A DNA stretch of 38,305 nucleotides from Ignavibacteriales bacterium (GTDB lineage: Bacteria > Bacteroidota > Ignavibacteria > Ignavibacteriales > Ignavibacteriaceae). The position numbers were made by a program, and so were the translations under genes. The notes under the pieces were generated by a model. That model was not told the DNA's origin and made no database searches. It worked only from the letters and a program-made list of their open reading frames with translations. Positions within the stretch are counted from its first letter, which is position 1, and each line of letters starts with the position of its first letter. Where the stretch lies: positions 1-38,305 of the forward strand of contig JACPGF010000361.1 of the NCBI GenBank assembly GCA_016182615.1, written 5' to 3'. Below, piece after piece: positions 9,951-18,733 of this stretch.

Positions 9951-10042
9951 TATCTGTTCATTTTTTGTAAAAACAGTAAAAAATTTCTTAGTTTAAGCTA
10001 TGTACTTCTAAAATTATTATTAGAACAAAAAAGGAAAGAACC

Positions 10043-10558
10043 ATGATTAACCCTAAAATAGAACAAGCGCTTAACAAGCAGTTAAACGAAGAGTTCTTTT
10101 CATCCTATTTATACCTTTCCATGTCTGCAAATTTCGAAAAATTAAACCTTGCCGGGTTTGCTAACTGGATGAAGGTACAATCGCAGGAAGAATACTCGCA
10201 CGCGATGAAGTTTTATAACTATCTGATTCAAAAAGGCGGCACCGCGGTACTGGAGCAGATTAATAAACCTGATACGAAATGGGAAAATACGCTGGCCATG
10301 TTCGAGGCTACTTATGCACATGAACAGCATATCACCGAGTGCATTAATAACCTTGTTGACCTTGCCTTGGAAGTAAAAGACCATGCAACAAATAGTTTTT
10401 TGGCCTGGTATGTTAATGAGCAGGTTGAAGAAGAAGCCAATGTTACTAAACTTATTGAAGAACTGAAGATGGTTGGTGAGAACAAAACCGGTTTGTTTAT
10501 GATGGACCGGGAACTTGCACAACGGGTATTTGTTGATGCAACCGCGACAGCAAAATAA
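10043..10558 (+). CDS. ftnA: Non-haem ferritin
   Basis: Cytoplasmic iron-storage protein forming a 24-subunit shell that oxidises Fe(II) and stores ferric mineral. Length of 171 residues is typical of bacterial FtnA. The four-helix bundle and the ferroxidase ligands are visible: E17 in LNEEFFSS, E50 and H53 in QEEYSHAMKF, E94 in AHEQHI, and E127/E130 in NEQVEEE. A GGAAAG box precedes the ATG. It is followed by a strong terminator, so it is probably a single-gene unit. In an anaerobe with many Fe-S and H-cluster proteins (see the hydrogenase cassette) it would buffer iron and protect against oxygen; that link is inference. Confidence 0.95.
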   Translation: MINPKIEQALNKQLNEEFFSSYLYLSMSANFEKLNLAGFANWMKVQSQEEYSHAMKFYNYLIQKGGTAVLEQINKPDTKWENTLAMFEATYAHEQHITECINNLVDLALEVKDHATNSFLAWYVNEQVEEEANVTKLIEELKMVGENKTGLFMMDRELAQRVFVDATATAK

Positions 10559-10581
10559 CGTTTCGTTTTAATTATTTTTAA

Positions 10582-10622
10582 CCTCCCTGTACACGCCTGT
10601 GCACGGGGAGGTTTTTTTTTAT
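10582..10622 (+). terminator. Rho-independent terminator after ferritin
   Basis: CCTCCC at 10582-10587 pairs with GGGAGG at 10606-10611. The stem continues through a T-G wobble into GTACAC/GTGCAC with one mismatch, closing on a GCCT loop, and is followed by at least nine T. Strong intrinsic terminator. Confidence 0.92.
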
Positions 10623-10638
10623 TGTAATGGAGATTGAC

Positions 10639-10884
10639 ATGAATGTAGCTTTGGAAATTAGTTTATACCCGCTGGATGAAAATTTTAAGGAAATAATCCT
10701 TAGGTTTATTGCAACTTTGCATGGCCGCGAAGGCATACGGGTTGAAACCAACGGGATGAGTACACAGATATTTGGTGACTATGATCTGGTAACAGGCACA
10801 GTACTAGCTCAGCTCAAGGAAGTATTCGCGGTTCAGAAATCGGTCGCGGTACTTAAAATAATTGGTAAACCGGAAGCTATTTAG
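10639..10884 (+). CDS. Small YkoF/MTH1187-like (thiamine-binding fold) protein
   Basis: An 81-residue cytoplasmic protein resembling the YkoF/MTH1187 family of small ferredoxin-like-fold proteins, some of which bind thiamine or its pyrimidine precursor. Visible hallmarks are the N-terminal strand MNVALEISLYPL, the GIRVETNGMSTQIFG block and a YDLVTGTVLAQLKEVF helix. I chose the ATG at 10639 because GGAG lies six bases upstream; an ATG at 10627 would add four residues (MEID). It sits between the ferritin terminator and the hexosaminidase gene, with no thiamine gene nearby, so its ligand is uncertain. Confidence 0.6.
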   Translation: MNVALEISLYPLDENFKEIILRFIATLHGREGIRVETNGMSTQIFGDYDLVTGTVLAQLKEVFAVQKSVAVLKIIGKPEAI

Positions 10885-10920
10885 CTGCCGGGTGTTAATA
10901 ACTTAAATCGAAATAATACT

Positions 10921-12942
10921 ATGAAAATGTATGGTATCCTTTTTCTTTGTATCATAAGCGGGGCTCTTATGGCTCAACAAAAAAACACGGGGCCGGTATT
11001 TATGCCGCTGCCCAAGAGCGTGCAGCTCAGTAATGCTGATTTCAGGCTCGATAATAATTTTACCATTGCCATACAGGCAAAAGAAAACAAACGGCTTGAT
11101 GCTGCTGCTGCCCGGTTCTTAAGGAGACTCTCGAACCGTACCGGTTTGTTTTTTGCACAGCACTATCCATCGGTTGACAGCACTGTTGAAAAAGCCACTA
11201 TGGTAATTAAATACAACAAGAAAGGTAAACTTACTGTTGGAGAGAATGAATCGTATAAACTTGTTGTTGATGCAAAAAGCATAACCCTCTCGGCACAGAA
11301 CGATTTGGGTATTTTGCATGGTTTCGAAACGCTTCTGCAAATGGTTGCAGCAGATGCAAACGGATTCTACTTTAAGGGTGCAGTTATTGAAGATGAGCCA
11401 CGCTTTTCATGGCGCGGCTTGATGTTTGATATCAGCAGGCACTATATGCCAATGGAAATGGTGAAACGCAATATCGACGGTATGGCCGCGGTTAAGTTGA
11501 ACGTGTTGCACTGGCATTTATCAGATGATCAGGGATTCCGTGTTGAATGCAAATCGCTCCCCGAACTGCACAAGAAGGGCTCGGACGGCTGCTACTATAC
11601 ACAATCGCAGGTAAAAGAAGTAATAAAATATGCCAACGAGCGGGGCATACGTGTTGTACCTGAATTTGATATTCCCGGCCACTCGACAAGCTGGTTAACC
11701 GCCTACCCTGAGCTTGGTTCAGCAGATGTTACATACAAGATAGAGCGCAGGTGGGGCGTGTTCGATCCGGTATTTGATCCGACGAACGAAAAAGTGTATC
11801 AGTTTTTTGACACTTTTTTTGTTGAAATGTGCAAACTGTTTAACGATGAGTACATGCATATCGGCGGCGATGAGAACAACGGCAAGCATTGGAACGCCAG
11901 CGAGAAGATAACGAAGTTTAAAAAGGATTCATCCATTGCAGATAACCACGCGCTGCAAACCTATTTCAACAAGCGTATTCAGAAAATCCTTGAGAAAAAT
12001 AACAAAAAAATGATGGGCTGGGATGAGATACTGCACCCGGATTTACCGAAAGATATTGTTGTCCACTCGTGGCGGGGCATGAAATATCTTGCTGACGCGG
12101 TCAGCAAAGGATACATGAATGTTTTATCAAACGGTTACTATATCGACCTCTCGCAGCACACGGATGAACATTATCTTGTTGATCCCGCGCCTGATTCACT
12201 GAACCTTGGTGTTGAAGAGCGCAAGCGCGTTCTTGGCGGCGAGGCTACCATGTGGGCTGAACTTGTTACACCGGAGAATGTTGACTCGCGTATATGGCCT
12301 CGTACGGCTGCAATTGCCGAGCGGTATTGGTCGCAGGCAAACGTACGTGATGTTGATGACATGTACCGGAGGCTCGCGGTAATTTCACCCTTGCTTGAAG
12401 AGCATGGACTGACACATATTAAAAATCAGGATCTGATGTTCAGAAGGATTGCAAACTACCAGGAAGCAGCCGCGGTAAAAATACTTGCCGATGTTCTTGA
12501 ACCGGTAAAGCAGTATAGCCGGCACCGTTTTGTAAAATATTATACATCAGCTTCTCCTTATACCCGTATGGTGGATGCTGTTTACCCAGATGCTTTTGCA
12601 GGCAGGAATTTTAATAAGGCTGTTGAGCGTCTGCTGGCAGGTAATAAGGCCGAGGCACAAAACATTAAACAGCAGCTTGTACTTTGGAAAGAAAACGACA
12701 AGGCTGTAAAAGCTCTCGCTGCAAACGCCCCGTTACTGAAAGAGGTACTTCCTGTTTCAAAAAATCTTTCAGAATTATCGCAAATTGCTCTTGATGCAAT
12801 GAAATTTACATCCGGCAGCAAGGCGCCGAAGGGCTGGAAAGATGATTCGCTGAAAAAGATAAAAGATGCGGAAGCGCCATCGGCGGAAATGTTATTGCGT
12901 GTTATTGAAGGAATTGAAAAGCTGGTGGAAGCGGTAAAGTAG
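10921..12942 (+). CDS. Secreted beta-N-acetylhexosaminidase (glycoside hydrolase family 20)
   Basis: Hydrolyses terminal N-acetyl-hexosamine residues from glycans such as chitin oligomers, glycoprotein or peptidoglycan fragments. A signal peptide covers about residues 1-18 (cleavage after GALMA). A GH20 accessory domain spans about 25-155. The catalytic barrel begins at FSWRGLMFDISRHY (about 162-175), includes HWHLSDDQGFR (about 197-207), and carries the catalytic pair D317-E318 in HIGGDE. WDEI and GGEATMWAE are also present. The C-terminal helical region (about 510-673) is of the type seen in Bacteroidota enzymes. It acts through a substrate-assisted oxazoline mechanism known for the family. 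The gene is followed by a strong terminator. No SusC/SusD pair lies nearby, so this is not an obvious polysaccharide utilisation locus. Confidence 0.93.
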   Translation: MKMYGILFLCIISGALMAQQKNTGPVFMPLPKSVQLSNADFRLDNNFTIAIQAKENKRLDAAAARFLRRLSNRTGLFFAQHYPSVDSTVEKATMVIKYNKKGKLTVGENESYKLVVDAKSITLSAQNDLGILHGFETLLQMVAADANGFYFKGAVIEDEPRFSWRGLMFDISRHYMPMEMVKRNIDGMAAVKLNVLHWHLSDDQGFRVECKSLPELHKKGSDGCYYTQSQVKEVIKYANERGIRVVPEFDIPGHSTSWLTAYPELGSADVTYKIERRWGVFDPVFDPTNEKVYQFFDTFFVEMCKLFNDEYMHIGGDENNGKHWNASEKITKFKKDSSIADNHALQTYFNKRIQKILEKNNKKMMGWDEILHPDLPKDIVVHSWRGMKYLADAVSKGYMNVLSNGYYIDLSQHTDEHYLVDPAPDSLNLGVEERKRVLGGEATMWAELVTPENVDSRIWPRTAAIAERYWSQANVRDVDDMYRRLAVISPLLEEHGLTHIKNQDLMFRRIANYQEAAAVKILADVLEPVKQYSRHRFVKYYTSASPYTRMVDAVYPDAFAGRNFNKAVERLLAGNKAEAQNIKQQLVLWKENDKAVKALAANAPLLKEVLPVSKNLSELSQIALDAMKFTSGSKAPKGWKDDSLKKIKDAEAPSAEMLLRVIEGIEKLVEAVK

Positions 12943-12987
12943 CCCGGCTGTTGATCTAAACTTGCAGGAAATGTAAGGCGGAATTGT

Positions 12988-13017
12988 AAAAGAGCAGTTA
13001 ATTGGGACTGCTCTTTT
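12988..13017 (+). terminator. Intrinsic terminator after the GH20 gene
   Basis: Perfect 11-bp stem AAAAGAGCAGT (12988-12998) and ACTGCTCTTTT (13007-13017) around an eight-base loop. The arms end in A and T runs, so it could work in both directions. Confidence 0.85.
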
Positions 13018-13085
13018 GCTATATAACTTACAATTGAGCAGTTTCATGCCGTTTTAGGCTTTAATTAAAATGAATGAAGGATTTT

Positions 13086-13910
13086 ATGCTGCGGCATTAT
13101 GTGTCCGTTTTATTTATTATATTTTTGGTAATCTGTAATTGTTTACAGGCTCAAGTTCCTTCTCTTCCCGAAGGGGCACTGACGCGATGGGTTGTGGATG
13201 ACCCGGAAGAGGTTGTCAGTTATTTACTTTTTGATCCCAAAACCGTAAAAGAGCGATTACCGGAACAATTACGGTTTATTACCATAAAAGAACTTGCTGA
13301 TGGCAATACAACATGGGCAAAAGATCAGCTTGCAAAATTTCCCGGACAAGAGCATTGGTGCATCTCCTTTATTGAAATTGTCCGGATGAAAGAATTTTCT
13401 CTTGATGGCCGAGAACCCGCGTGGCCCGCGAATGGAGCTGCGGCCATCTGGTTTGCAAGAGTAGCCGCTTCGGATTCTTTGGCTGATCTTGGTTCCGGCA
13501 AACCATTTCTGGCATTAGATTTTTGGATGCCCGATAGTGCATTCGTAAGCTATATGGTTGCGAAGGGGCATTATGCAAGGTATGGCAATGTTACGTTACA
13601 GAATACTGAGCATGGGATGTGGATCGGTACAATTGAAGCTGACGGGTTACACGGAACTTGCAGCTGTTTCCCGGAAGGAGCCGTTGATCGTTCCGGGTCA
13701 AAAGGTATGCAGCTAATATTTGCTCCGGCATTATCCGGTGTAACAAATTACGTGCGGATTGCTTTTGCCGGGCATAAAGAGCAGTTATGTGATGAAAAAT
13801 CTTTCTGGAAATTCGAAGGCGATCATCCTTTGGTTAACGGGGTACTGTTGGGCCCGACAAGCTTTCAATTCGGTTACGATATGGTAGGCGGGTCGTATCT
13901 CATGAAATAG
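13086..13910 (+). CDS. Exported protein of unknown function
   Basis: I do not recognise this protein with confidence. The preferred start at 13086 follows an AAGG box by five bases and gives a clean signal peptide (MLRHYVSVLFIIFLVICNC, cleavage near LQAQ). An ATG at 13074 would add four residues. The mature part is about 250 residues, rich in aromatic residues and acidic loops, with segments VVDDPEEVVSYLLFDPKTVKERLP near the start, LDFWMPDSAF in the middle and YDMVGGSYLMK at the end. The general layout recalls acetoacetate-decarboxylase-like folds, but no catalytic lysine motif was found. Two cysteines (TCSC) occur near residue 195. It is monocistronic, between a terminator and a convergent lipoprotein gene. 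Confidence 0.7.
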   Translation: MLRHYVSVLFIIFLVICNCLQAQVPSLPEGALTRWVVDDPEEVVSYLLFDPKTVKERLPEQLRFITIKELADGNTTWAKDQLAKFPGQEHWCISFIEIVRMKEFSLDGREPAWPANGAAAIWFARVAASDSLADLGSGKPFLALDFWMPDSAFVSYMVAKGHYARYGNVTLQNTEHGMWIGTIEADGLHGTCSCFPEGAVDRSGSKGMQLIFAPALSGVTNYVRIAFAGHKEQLCDEKSFWKFEGDHPLVNGVLLGPTSFQFGYDMVGGSYLMK

Positions 13911-14057
13911 TAATTTGCTCTGAAAAGAGTAAATGCTATTAGTCTGCCCGATTAAAACACTTTTAATGTTTAAGGACAATGCAATCAAGGTCATTTAAAA
14001 CGGAGCAATAAATCTACTATAACATGATTGGATTTATCGGAAAATTTAGGATGCCTC

Positions 14058-14660
14058 CTATTTTATATTGTAATCTGTCAATTCTGTAACGTGCCACTGA
14101 AAAATTGGCAGGTTCGGTATATACCCGTACCCAATGATTTTTATAATACCTATTCCAGGTTTAATAAAAACATCTGCTTGCCCAAAGCTGTCGCTTGTCT
14201 TCATCCGGTATTTGTAGAAAATACAATTGTAGGTTTTCCGGGCAACTGTTATAGCTGTATCACAATTTGCAACCTGCCAATAAGAATATGTATCGTATTT
14301 ATTGCATGGATATTTGTATGTCAGTTTCTCCTTGAGTGAATCGGAGGCATATTGATCCCGGAAATAGTAACCATCCTGCGAAACTGAAAAATACAAGGCA
14401 TTTTTATCAAAATAATACCAGCGTTTTCCATTGATTATTGTGTCACCAATTATTTTATTCACACTATTGAATTGTTGTACGATGTTTCCTGAAGTGTCAT
14501 AAAGAGTATTTGCATATTGCCAGGAGTTATCAACCGACAGTGGAATTATCTGAGCGGTTGGTGTGGTGTTATTAACAGGGCTGTCATCTTTCTTACACCC
14601 GGTAAAAAGCAGTGCATGGGCGGTAATTAACAGCAGATAGATTATAATCGTTTTTTTCAT
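14058..14660 (-). CDS. Putative SPII lipoprotein of unknown function
   Basis: The preferred start at 14660 gives MKKTIIIYLLLITAHALLF followed by the lipobox FTGC, so the mature protein is an acylated lipoprotein starting at cysteine 21. A GGA-containing tract lies upstream of this ATG. An upstream ATG (14807) would prepend 49 residues that do not look like a signal sequence and is rejected. The mature region (about 180 residues) is rich in Tyr, Asn and Asp and has the repeated strand character of small beta-sandwich surface proteins, such as NGKRWYYFDKNALYFSV and QDGYYFRDQY. No function is proposed. Confidence 0.75.
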   Translation of the reverse strand: MKKTIIIYLLLITAHALLFTGCKKDDSPVNNTTPTAQIIPLSVDNSWQYANTLYDTSGNIVQQFNSVNKIIGDTIINGKRWYYFDKNALYFSVSQDGYYFRDQYASDSLKEKLTYKYPCNKYDTYSYWQVANCDTAITVARKTYNCIFYKYRMKTSDSFGQADVFIKPGIGIIKIIGYGYIPNLPIFQWHVTELTDYNIK

Positions 14661-14778
14661 GAATATTATCCATTCCTTTTTGTCAACGGGGGAATTGCTG
14701 AAAAAATGAAAAATCATTTTTTGGAATACGCTAAAATATTGTATAAGATTTTGATTCACAAAGAAAATAAAAGTCACC

Positions 14779-14799
14779 CCACATCCTAAAAATATGTGG
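14779..14799 (-). other. Small hairpin between the DinB-like and lipoprotein genes
   Basis: CCACAT and ATGTGG arms enclose a nine-base A-rich loop, giving a six-bp stem downstream of the DinB-like gene. It may be a weak terminator, but it lacks a T-run on the coding strand. Confidence 0.3.
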
Positions 14800-14857
14800 T
14801 GCGGCATTTACAGAAGCTGCATCCATCCAGCCTCTCTGCAAAATCAATAAAACAAGA

Positions 14858-15355
14858 TTAAGAAACTATTATCGAATCAAACTTCTCAATTTGCCGCCTG
14901 TGCCGCAAAACATGCACAATTGCATGTTCTATTAACTGCTCCGGGTCGTAGCTTTGTCCCCAGCGTACTTTAATAATGTTCTGCTCGGGATTTTCAAATA
15001 TAGCATCTGTTTTACCGGTAAAAGTGTCAACCATATATGCAAACATTTTTGATAGTTCATTGCTCGCTAATTCAGGTGAGACAAGTTCGTAATCCTCTTT
15101 TCTTTCTATCCATGGGTCGCCCAGATGCTGCCGTATGTAATTCGCGTAACCATAGCCAGACCGGACAACATGGTTCATTATAGTTTGGATTGATCGGCAG
15201 TCCGGGTCTTGGGTTACGGTATCAACAACCGCCGTAAAATGCTTTTCTGATACATGCAGTAAAACGTTTTTTAGTTCCTCTGCAGCACGCTCGTATTCAT
15301 CGAGTAACGCGCCAATTGCCCCTGTTCTAAATATCTTTGTCATGATGGTATCCAT
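14858..15355 (-). CDS. DinB-superfamily protein (putative metal-dependent four-helix protein)
   Basis: A 165-residue cytoplasmic protein of the DinB/YfiT-like superfamily, four-helix-bundle enzymes or thiol-transferase-like proteins that usually bind a divalent metal through three histidines. Candidate ligands are the His in MNHVVRSGYGYANY (about residue 61) and the pair in HVLRHRRQIEKF near the C-terminus; this spacing is typical of the family. The shorter ATG-initiated form beginning MTKIFRTG is also possible. The gene stands alone on the minus strand. The substrate cannot be told from sequence. Confidence 0.8.
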   Translation of the reverse strand: MDTIMTKIFRTGAIGALLDEYERAAEELKNVLLHVSEKHFTAVVDTVTQDPDCRSIQTIMNHVVRSGYGYANYIRQHLGDPWIERKEDYELVSPELASNELSKMFAYMVDTFTGKTDAIFENPEQNIIKVRWGQSYDPEQLIEHAIVHVLRHRRQIEKFDSIIVS

Positions 15356-15713
15356 GTTTTAAGTGTATTGAAAATTGCAATTAAACATAGGGAAAATAAT
15401 TATGAATTTTTAATTATGAATTATGAATTTGGAATACTGAGCTATGAGTTTTGAGTGATGAACAGGAGTGGTAAGCTTTGAGTGATGAATGCTGTTCAGG
15501 AGTTTTGAGTGATGAATGCTGAGTGATGTTAGTGCAATTCGCTAATGCGCAAGTGAAAGAAAAGCTTATAAGAAACCATTGCGGACTTCGCGCCTCCTTT
15601 ACACTTTTACGTTGAGTGCAATGAACAGGAGTGGCGGATGCCCGGAAAACAAGTACTGCTACAGCCAATTCTTCCGGCTTTTGTTGGGCATGAAGGGAAA
15701 AACAAAATACATA
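15356..15713. repeat. Intergenic tract of degenerate ATGAATT / GAGTGATGAATG repeats
   Basis: About 358 bases with no credible gene. From about 15402 to 15530 the plus strand contains many imperfect copies of ATTATGAATT shading into GAGTTTTGAGTGATGAATG. A GAACAGGAGTGG element occurs twice, near 15459 and near 15622. Similar tracts occur at 6883-6912, 36583-36620 and 36833-36890. Short ORFs across it have low-complexity products and are not called as genes. Confidence 0.65.
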
Positions 15714-18182
15714 CTACAATATATGCTGCGGGTCTATATCCACTATAGCATTCACATCTTTAAAATTAGAAATCTTACTGAAGTAAGCCAGCGATTCATT
15801 AAGTATATACCGCAGCCTGCTTCCCGATGGGTCTTCAGCACGGTTTGCCTTTAGAAGAATCTGATAGCGGAATTCGTTGCGGAGTTTATAAATAATTGCC
15901 GTTGTTGGTGCTGATATACGGAAATTCTGTTTGTACTTCAACAGGATATTATACAAGTCAGTAATGGCATTCCGTACTTTTTTCTCGTCTTTATCCTTCA
16001 TCTCGATGAGGCATATCCGGGTAAAGGGCGGGTATTGCAGGCGCTCGCGCTGAAAAACTTCTGCCTTGTAAAATCCAGCATAGTCGTGGTGCAGTACTCT
16101 TTGCAAAACCGGGTGTTTATCATTTTGCGTCTGAATTAAAACCTCGCCTTTTTCGGCACTACGGCCTGCGCGGCCTGCAACCTGTGTAAGCAGTTGGAAT
16201 GTTCTTTCGTTCGCCCTGAAATCGGGCAGCCAGAGATTTGTCTCGGCCGAAACAACGCAAACCAGCGTTACGCGGGCAAAATCGAGCCCCTTGGAGACCA
16301 TTTGCGTGCCGACTAAAATATCAGTGTTCCCCAGACGGAAATCCTGCAGGATGGCGCTCAGGTTTCCTTTCTTTGCCATGGTGTCGGAGTCAATGCGGCT
16401 CATTTTAGCATTGGGGAAGTAATACGAAAGTTCATCTTCAACCCGCTCGGTACCAACCCCGAAAAACCGGATAGCAAAAGAACCGCAATGCGAGCACTGT
16501 GATGGGGCAGGTTTTTGCGAACTGCAATAGTGACATTGAATAATGTTGGTATTAAGATGATGCACCATGGCAACCGAACAATTTTCGCACATCTCCATTT
16601 GCCCGCATTCAAAGCAATATACCTGCGTTGAAAACCCCCTGCGGTTTTGCAGGATGATAACGCCCTCTTTCAGTTTCAAGCGGTGGTCTATTTTATCGAG
16701 CATTGACTGCGAGAACAGGTTCGCCATGCGCTTTTGCTTTTTTTCTTCAACCACGTTTACCATGGTAATAAACGGCAGTTTGGCACCGTCCGCGCGCTCT
16801 TTCAGCTCAAGCAGCTGGTATTTACCGTTGATTGCATTGTACATGCTTTCAACCGAGGGGGTTGCCGAGCCGAGAACAACAGGGCAGCCCGCGTAGAATG
16901 CCTTCATGATGGCACAATCGCGGCCGTTGTAGCGGGGAATGGTATCCTGCTTGAAACTGGCATCGTGTTCTTCGTCGATAATTACCAGTCCCAGATTTTG
17001 CAGCGGAGCAAACAAAGCAGAACGGGCGCCGATTATTACCTGTATTTTTCCAGCCTGCGCGGCTTTCCAAGTGTCGTACCGTTCGCCGGGTGCAATTTGG
17101 CTGTGTATAACCGCGGTCTTGTCACTAAAGCGCGCGTAAAACCGCGAAGTTATTTGCGGGGTTAAGGATATTTCCGGCACAAGCACCAGTACACTCTTTC
17201 CGCGCTTTAATACTTCTTCTGCCAGATCAAGATAAATTAAAGTTTTACCGCTGCCCGTTATGCCATGCAGCAGGAAAGCCTTAAAGCCATTTGCATTAAT
17301 GCTTTCCATAACTTTTTCATAAACAACCTTTTGCTCTTCCGTCAGCGTGTATGAAGGCAGATCATTAGCGAGCGTTTCTGTAAACTTACGTTCGATTTTC
17401 TTGTTATACAACGCAAGCAAACCCCGCTTGACTAGTGGTATAAGCACCGGAGCCGTAATCTTTGTTTCGGCGACAAAATCTTTCAGGGAGATTCCGTGGT
17501 CGCGGTAATCAATCATGCGCAGCAGCGCGGCAGCCTGTTTTTTCGAGCGGCGTTCTATCTCGGGGAGCAGTTCATACACGCTTTCAACCGGTGCAGAAAG
17601 CCTGATAAAACGGGCAACTTTATCTTTTACTTTTGCTTTGGGGTTTTCTTCTATAACGCTGACGATACCGGCAAGCTGCATCTTGCGGATAATGGCGTAG
17701 ATGTTTTTCTTTTTTACTTTTTTTTGCAGTTTAATAAAACTGATGTTGGGCTGTTCGGCTAGGGCAAGCAGAATTTTCGTGCGGGTTGAATCCTGCTTTT
17801 TAGCCTTGTCAGCCAGCTCCCTGCAAATTTCAGCATCAGCCTGAATGGTGCGCTTGGATTGTAAATCGGAGCCATAAGGGGCGGCCAGCCGGATAACCTC
17901 TCCCAAGCCGCAGAGATAGTACTCGGCAATCCACTGATAAAACGGGTACTCGCTTTGGGTGATAATGGGTTCATCATCGGGGATATCAAGAATCTCTTTG
18001 ATTTTTTCTTCGGGAATATCTCCCGCGTTTGTTTTTGTTGCAACAATAACTCCGGTAATAACACGCTTGCCAAAAGGTGCAAGCGCGCGCATACCAAACC
18101 GGGCGCGCTCTACAAGGTCTTCCGGTATCCGGTAGGTGAAGAAACGCCTGAACGGGAGCGGAAAGGCAACTTCAGCAAACAC
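15714..18182 (-). CDS. priA: Primosomal protein N' (replication restart helicase PriA)
   Basis: 3'-to-5' DNA helicase that recognises stalled forks and reloads the replicative helicase. The N-terminal 3'-end-binding domain spans about 1-100 (starting FAEVAFPLPFRRFFTYRIP). A winged-helix region follows. The helicase core has Walker A GITGSGKT (307-314), DEEH (403-406), GSATPS and the C-terminal GTQMVSKGLDF block. Eight zinc-binding cysteines are present at 523, 526, 532, 535, 550, 553, 563 and 566. Length of 822 residues is normal. The start codon is GTG at 18182. It begins eight bases after the stop of an upstream lipoprotein gene on the same strand, suggesting co-transcription. Confidence 0.96.
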   Translation of the reverse strand: MFAEVAFPLPFRRFFTYRIPEDLVERARFGMRALAPFGKRVITGVIVATKTNAGDIPEEKIKEILDIPDDEPIITQSEYPFYQWIAEYYLCGLGEVIRLAAPYGSDLQSKRTIQADAEICRELADKAKKQDSTRTKILLALAEQPNISFIKLQKKVKKKNIYAIIRKMQLAGIVSVIEENPKAKVKDKVARFIRLSAPVESVYELLPEIERRSKKQAAALLRMIDYRDHGISLKDFVAETKITAPVLIPLVKRGLLALYNKKIERKFTETLANDLPSYTLTEEQKVVYEKVMESINANGFKAFLLHGITGSGKTLIYLDLAEEVLKRGKSVLVLVPEISLTPQITSRFYARFSDKTAVIHSQIAPGERYDTWKAAQAGKIQVIIGARSALFAPLQNLGLVIIDEEHDASFKQDTIPRYNGRDCAIMKAFYAGCPVVLGSATPSVESMYNAINGKYQLLELKERADGAKLPFITMVNVVEEKKQKRMANLFSQSMLDKIDHRLKLKEGVIILQNRRGFSTQVYCFECGQMEMCENCSVAMVHHLNTNIIQCHYCSSQKPAPSQCSHCGSFAIRFFGVGTERVEDELSYYFPNAKMSRIDSDTMAKKGNLSAILQDFRLGNTDILVGTQMVSKGLDFARVTLVCVVSAETNLWLPDFRANERTFQLLTQVAGRAGRSAEKGEVLIQTQNDKHPVLQRVLHHDYAGFYKAEVFQRERLQYPPFTRICLIEMKDKDEKKVRNAITDLYNILLKYKQNFRISAPTTAIIYKLRNEFRYQILLKANRAEDPSGSRLRYILNESLAYFSKISNFKDVNAIVDIDPQHIL

Positions 18183-18190
18183 GGAAAAGC

Positions 18191-18733
18191 TTATTTCGGC
18201 AGCGACTTGTACACGGGAGCCAAGTCTCTTGTATCCTGCAATACCTGTCCCGACTGAATCTCGAACTCGAGGTTTTTTGTGCCTTCGTTCCAGATAATTC
18301 GTTTGTAATCTTCGGTTGAAATAATCTCACCGTTGGTATATAAAACCGAGTCTTCGGCCTGCAGGGTAAGGTAATAGTAACCATCGCGGAAACGGATGCC
18401 TTCGATTTTTTCTATATCACTAAAGTTATAGACGGCAATACCGTTCAGTTTGTTCTCGTATATTTCCAGGCGGCGCGATGAAATGGTTTTACCTTCAGAC
18501 TGCATAGAGGCGCTAAAATCTTCGCTTTTCAGCAGGTATTCAAACAAATTCTTTTTATCATCTTCAAATTCTTTATTACCAATTGCATCGGAACGCACAT
18601 CATGAAACTTTACTTTTACGGTGCCGGTCGTTTTTGTTTTCATCTGTATAGAGTATGAAATTTTAGATACCACCAGACAGCCGGGAGTAAGGAGAAATAC
18701 CGCTAACAACAACACGAGTAAAGATTTATGCAT
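18191..18733 (-). CDS. Putative SPII lipoprotein upstream of priA
   Basis: A 180-residue lipoprotein. The N-terminus MHKSLLVLLLAVFLLTPGC is a signal sequence with lipobox LTPGC, acylated at C19. The mature part has several predicted strands (IRFRDGYYYLTLQAEDSVLYTNGEII) and resembles hypothetical envelope proteins. No function is recognised. Its stop codon is eight bases from the priA start, so it is probably in the same operon, though I see no functional link. Confidence 0.8.
   Translation of the reverse strand: MHKSLLVLLLAVFLLTPGCLVVSKISYSIQMKTKTTGTVKVKFHDVRSDAIGNKEFEDDKKNLFEYLLKSEDFSASMQSEGKTISSRRLEIYENKLNGIAVYNFSDIEKIEGIRFRDGYYYLTLQAEDSVLYTNGEIISTEDYKRIIWNEGTKNLEFEIQSGQVLQDTRDLAPVYKSLPK

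Noticed and set aside
10627-10638. Upstream ATG for the YkoF-like protein
   Set aside because: The GGAG box overlaps this ATG and is correctly spaced for the ATG at 10639, which also begins at the conserved strand.
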